The notes below the pieces were generated by a model, which did no database searches, was not told where the DNA came from, and saw only the letters and a program-made list of their open reading frames with translations. 64,000 bases of DNA from Scandinavium hiltneri (GTDB taxonomy: Bacteria; Pseudomonadota; Gammaproteobacteria; Enterobacterales; Enterobacteriaceae), in NCBI RefSeq assembly GCF_024764835.1, contig NZ_JALIGE010000076.1, forward strand, positions 248,001 through 312,000, in the 5' to 3' direction. A program made the translations under genes and the position numbers. Positions 62,898-64,000 of the stretch are shown one piece after another. Within the stretch, counting starts at the first letter, position 1, and each line of letters opens with the position of its first letter.

Positions 62898-63848
62898 ATG
62901 ATGACGCAAGAAAATATTAAAAACGAGAACTCGGCTTTTTCGAAGTTTGACCTTAATTTGCTGCGTGTTTTTGAAGCAGTGTACAACACCGGAAGTGTGA
63001 AAGATGCCGCGCTGGAGCTGAATTGCAGCGCTTCATCCATCAGCCAGTCGCTGAACAAGCTACGGGATTACTTTGCCGATCCGCTTTTTGTGCGGGAAGG
63101 CAGCAACCTTTCATGCACCGTAACAGCGGTCAATCTTTACAATTCCATTGATGCAAATTTTCGCCTACTCATTGATGGGATTGATACAATCACCAACAAA
63201 ATGACCAAAAATCGTCTGGTTGTCTACTGCACGCCTTATCTGGCCACTATCATACTGCCACTGATTTGCCTGTTTATCGAAAAAGAGAAAATTAACTGCA
63301 AAGTAGTGCATCAATATCATGATCCAAAATCCGATTCTGCCAGTGAGCTGTTGGCGTTACGGAAAGTGGATCTGGTCTTTGATATTGATCCGATTTATGA
63401 CAGTTCCATTTATTCGGAAGTTCTGTTCTACGAACAACGCTGCCTGGTGTGCAGGAAAGATCATCCGCGCATTAAGGAAACGGCGAATATTGAAGATCTG
63501 TATCAGGAATCTTTTTCCATTTTCGATTCTTATGCCAGTTCAGTTAAAAGAGCGCAGTCCGAGTTGGCGAAAATCTTCGAGCAGCGCAAGTTCGCCTTAC
63601 GCACCTCGTCCATATTAGCCATGGGTGCGGTGGCTGAGAAAACAAATCTTGTCGCAGTGATCACAGAACGTTTTTACCAACAAATACATACATCTTTTAA
63701 TATTAAGAAAATAAAAACAAATATTACTTTTACACCAAACCCTATCTATATGAGCTATAAGAAAGTGAATATGCAGGATGAAATCTCGCAGAAAATTATT
63801 GACCACATTCATAGCGTGTTTCCACTGACGGCAGAAAATAAGCGCTGA
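62898..63848 (+). CDS. LysR-family transcriptional regulator
   Basis: A 316-residue LysR-type protein: HTH with FDLNLLRVFEAVYNTGSVKD and AALELNCSASSISQSLNKLR (about residues 17-56), then a substrate-binding domain of the LeuO/NodD-like branch (PLFVREGSNLSCT). A strong GGAGG site precedes the start at 62898. It lies beyond fimbrial operon 2 in the opposite direction and may control it, as LysR/LeuO-type proteins do for fimbriae in other enterics; inferred from position only. Confidence 0.87.
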   Translation: MMTQENIKNENSAFSKFDLNLLRVFEAVYNTGSVKDAALELNCSASSISQSLNKLRDYFADPLFVREGSNLSCTVTAVNLYNSIDANFRLLIDGIDTITNKMTKNRLVVYCTPYLATIILPLICLFIEKEKINCKVVHQYHDPKSDSASELLALRKVDLVFDIDPIYDSSIYSEVLFYEQRCLVCRKDHPRIKETANIEDLYQESFSIFDSYASSVKRAQSELAKIFEQRKFALRTSSILAMGAVAEKTNLVAVITERFYQQIHTSFNIKKIKTNITFTPNPIYMSYKKVNMQDEISQKIIDHIHSVFPLTAENKR

Positions 63849-63875
63849 TATTGCCTGGCTTACCATAAATATTTT

Positions 63876-63904
63876 GCCCGGTGGCACGTACGCTTACCGG
63901 GTAC
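63876..63904. repeat. REP-like palindromic element
   Basis: Arms CCCGGT (63877-63882) and ACCGGG (63896-63901) with GGCACGTACGCTT between. It matches the REP form at 7546 and 14074. It lies 28 bases after the LysR stop. Confidence 0.65.
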
Positions 63905-64000
63905 CACCACCATATTCAATACGTTGCTGATACTGTATCAAGAATAAAACGAGAAGGGTTGCGGAGTGAAAGGTAAAACAAGGGATGTTGAGAGGTCGAT

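Overview
This window is chromosomal DNA from a member of the Enterobacteriaceae, most like the Enterobacter/Lelliottia/Citrobacter group. The evidence is the conserved blocks efeUOB, putP-putA-rutR and wrbA-yccJ-agp, whose products can be recognised almost residue for residue from E. coli. No species is assigned, because the sequence alone cannot settle it.

Left part (1-23.8 kb), housekeeping and stress genes. A LysR regulator is divergent from a GH4 6-phospho-beta-glucosidase. The Tat-dependent iron importer efeUOB follows on the minus strand, with a Fur-box-like site upstream and a NupC-type nucleoside transporter divergent from it. Next come a DUF3574 lipoprotein and the divergent proline genes putP and putA, separated by a control region with several GTTGCA PutA-binding words. 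An LprI-like protein and rutR follow; rutR is co-transcribed with a drug/metabolite-type exporter, and the rutA-G operon that flanks rutR in E. coli is absent. A 58-residue KGG stress protein (too short for most gene finders), a trimeric autotransporter adhesin, wrbA-yccJ, agp, the remnant of a short-chain dehydrogenase, a Kch-type potassium channel, a YegP-like protein and a periplasmic protein built of 11-residue repeats complete this part.

Right part (24-63.8 kb), an accessory block for surface structures and secretion. A five-gene chaperone-usher fimbrial operon (+) is followed by a classical autotransporter with an Asp-Pro linker (-). An apparently complete type VI secretion locus (33.3-54.5 kb, all on the minus strand) is transcribed tssB-tssC-hcp-tssE-tssF-tssG-vgrG-(small gene)-PAAR-tssA-tssJ-tssK-tssL-tssM-tssH. 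Its distal end adds a gene of unknown function, a membrane VasL/TssA-like gene and a small protein with a YopT-like Cys/His/Asp arrangement. A second, seven-gene fimbrial operon (-) follows, with a palindromic repeat in its leader, then a small unknown gene and a LysR regulator.

How the genes fit together: VgrG and PAAR carry no toxin extension, so toxic cargo must be separate. The two unusual genes beside tssH (35.4-36.2 kb and 33.3-33.9 kb) are the best candidates. They are the most novel-looking items in the window. The asparagine-rich coiled-coil adhesin and the 11-residue repeat protein come next.
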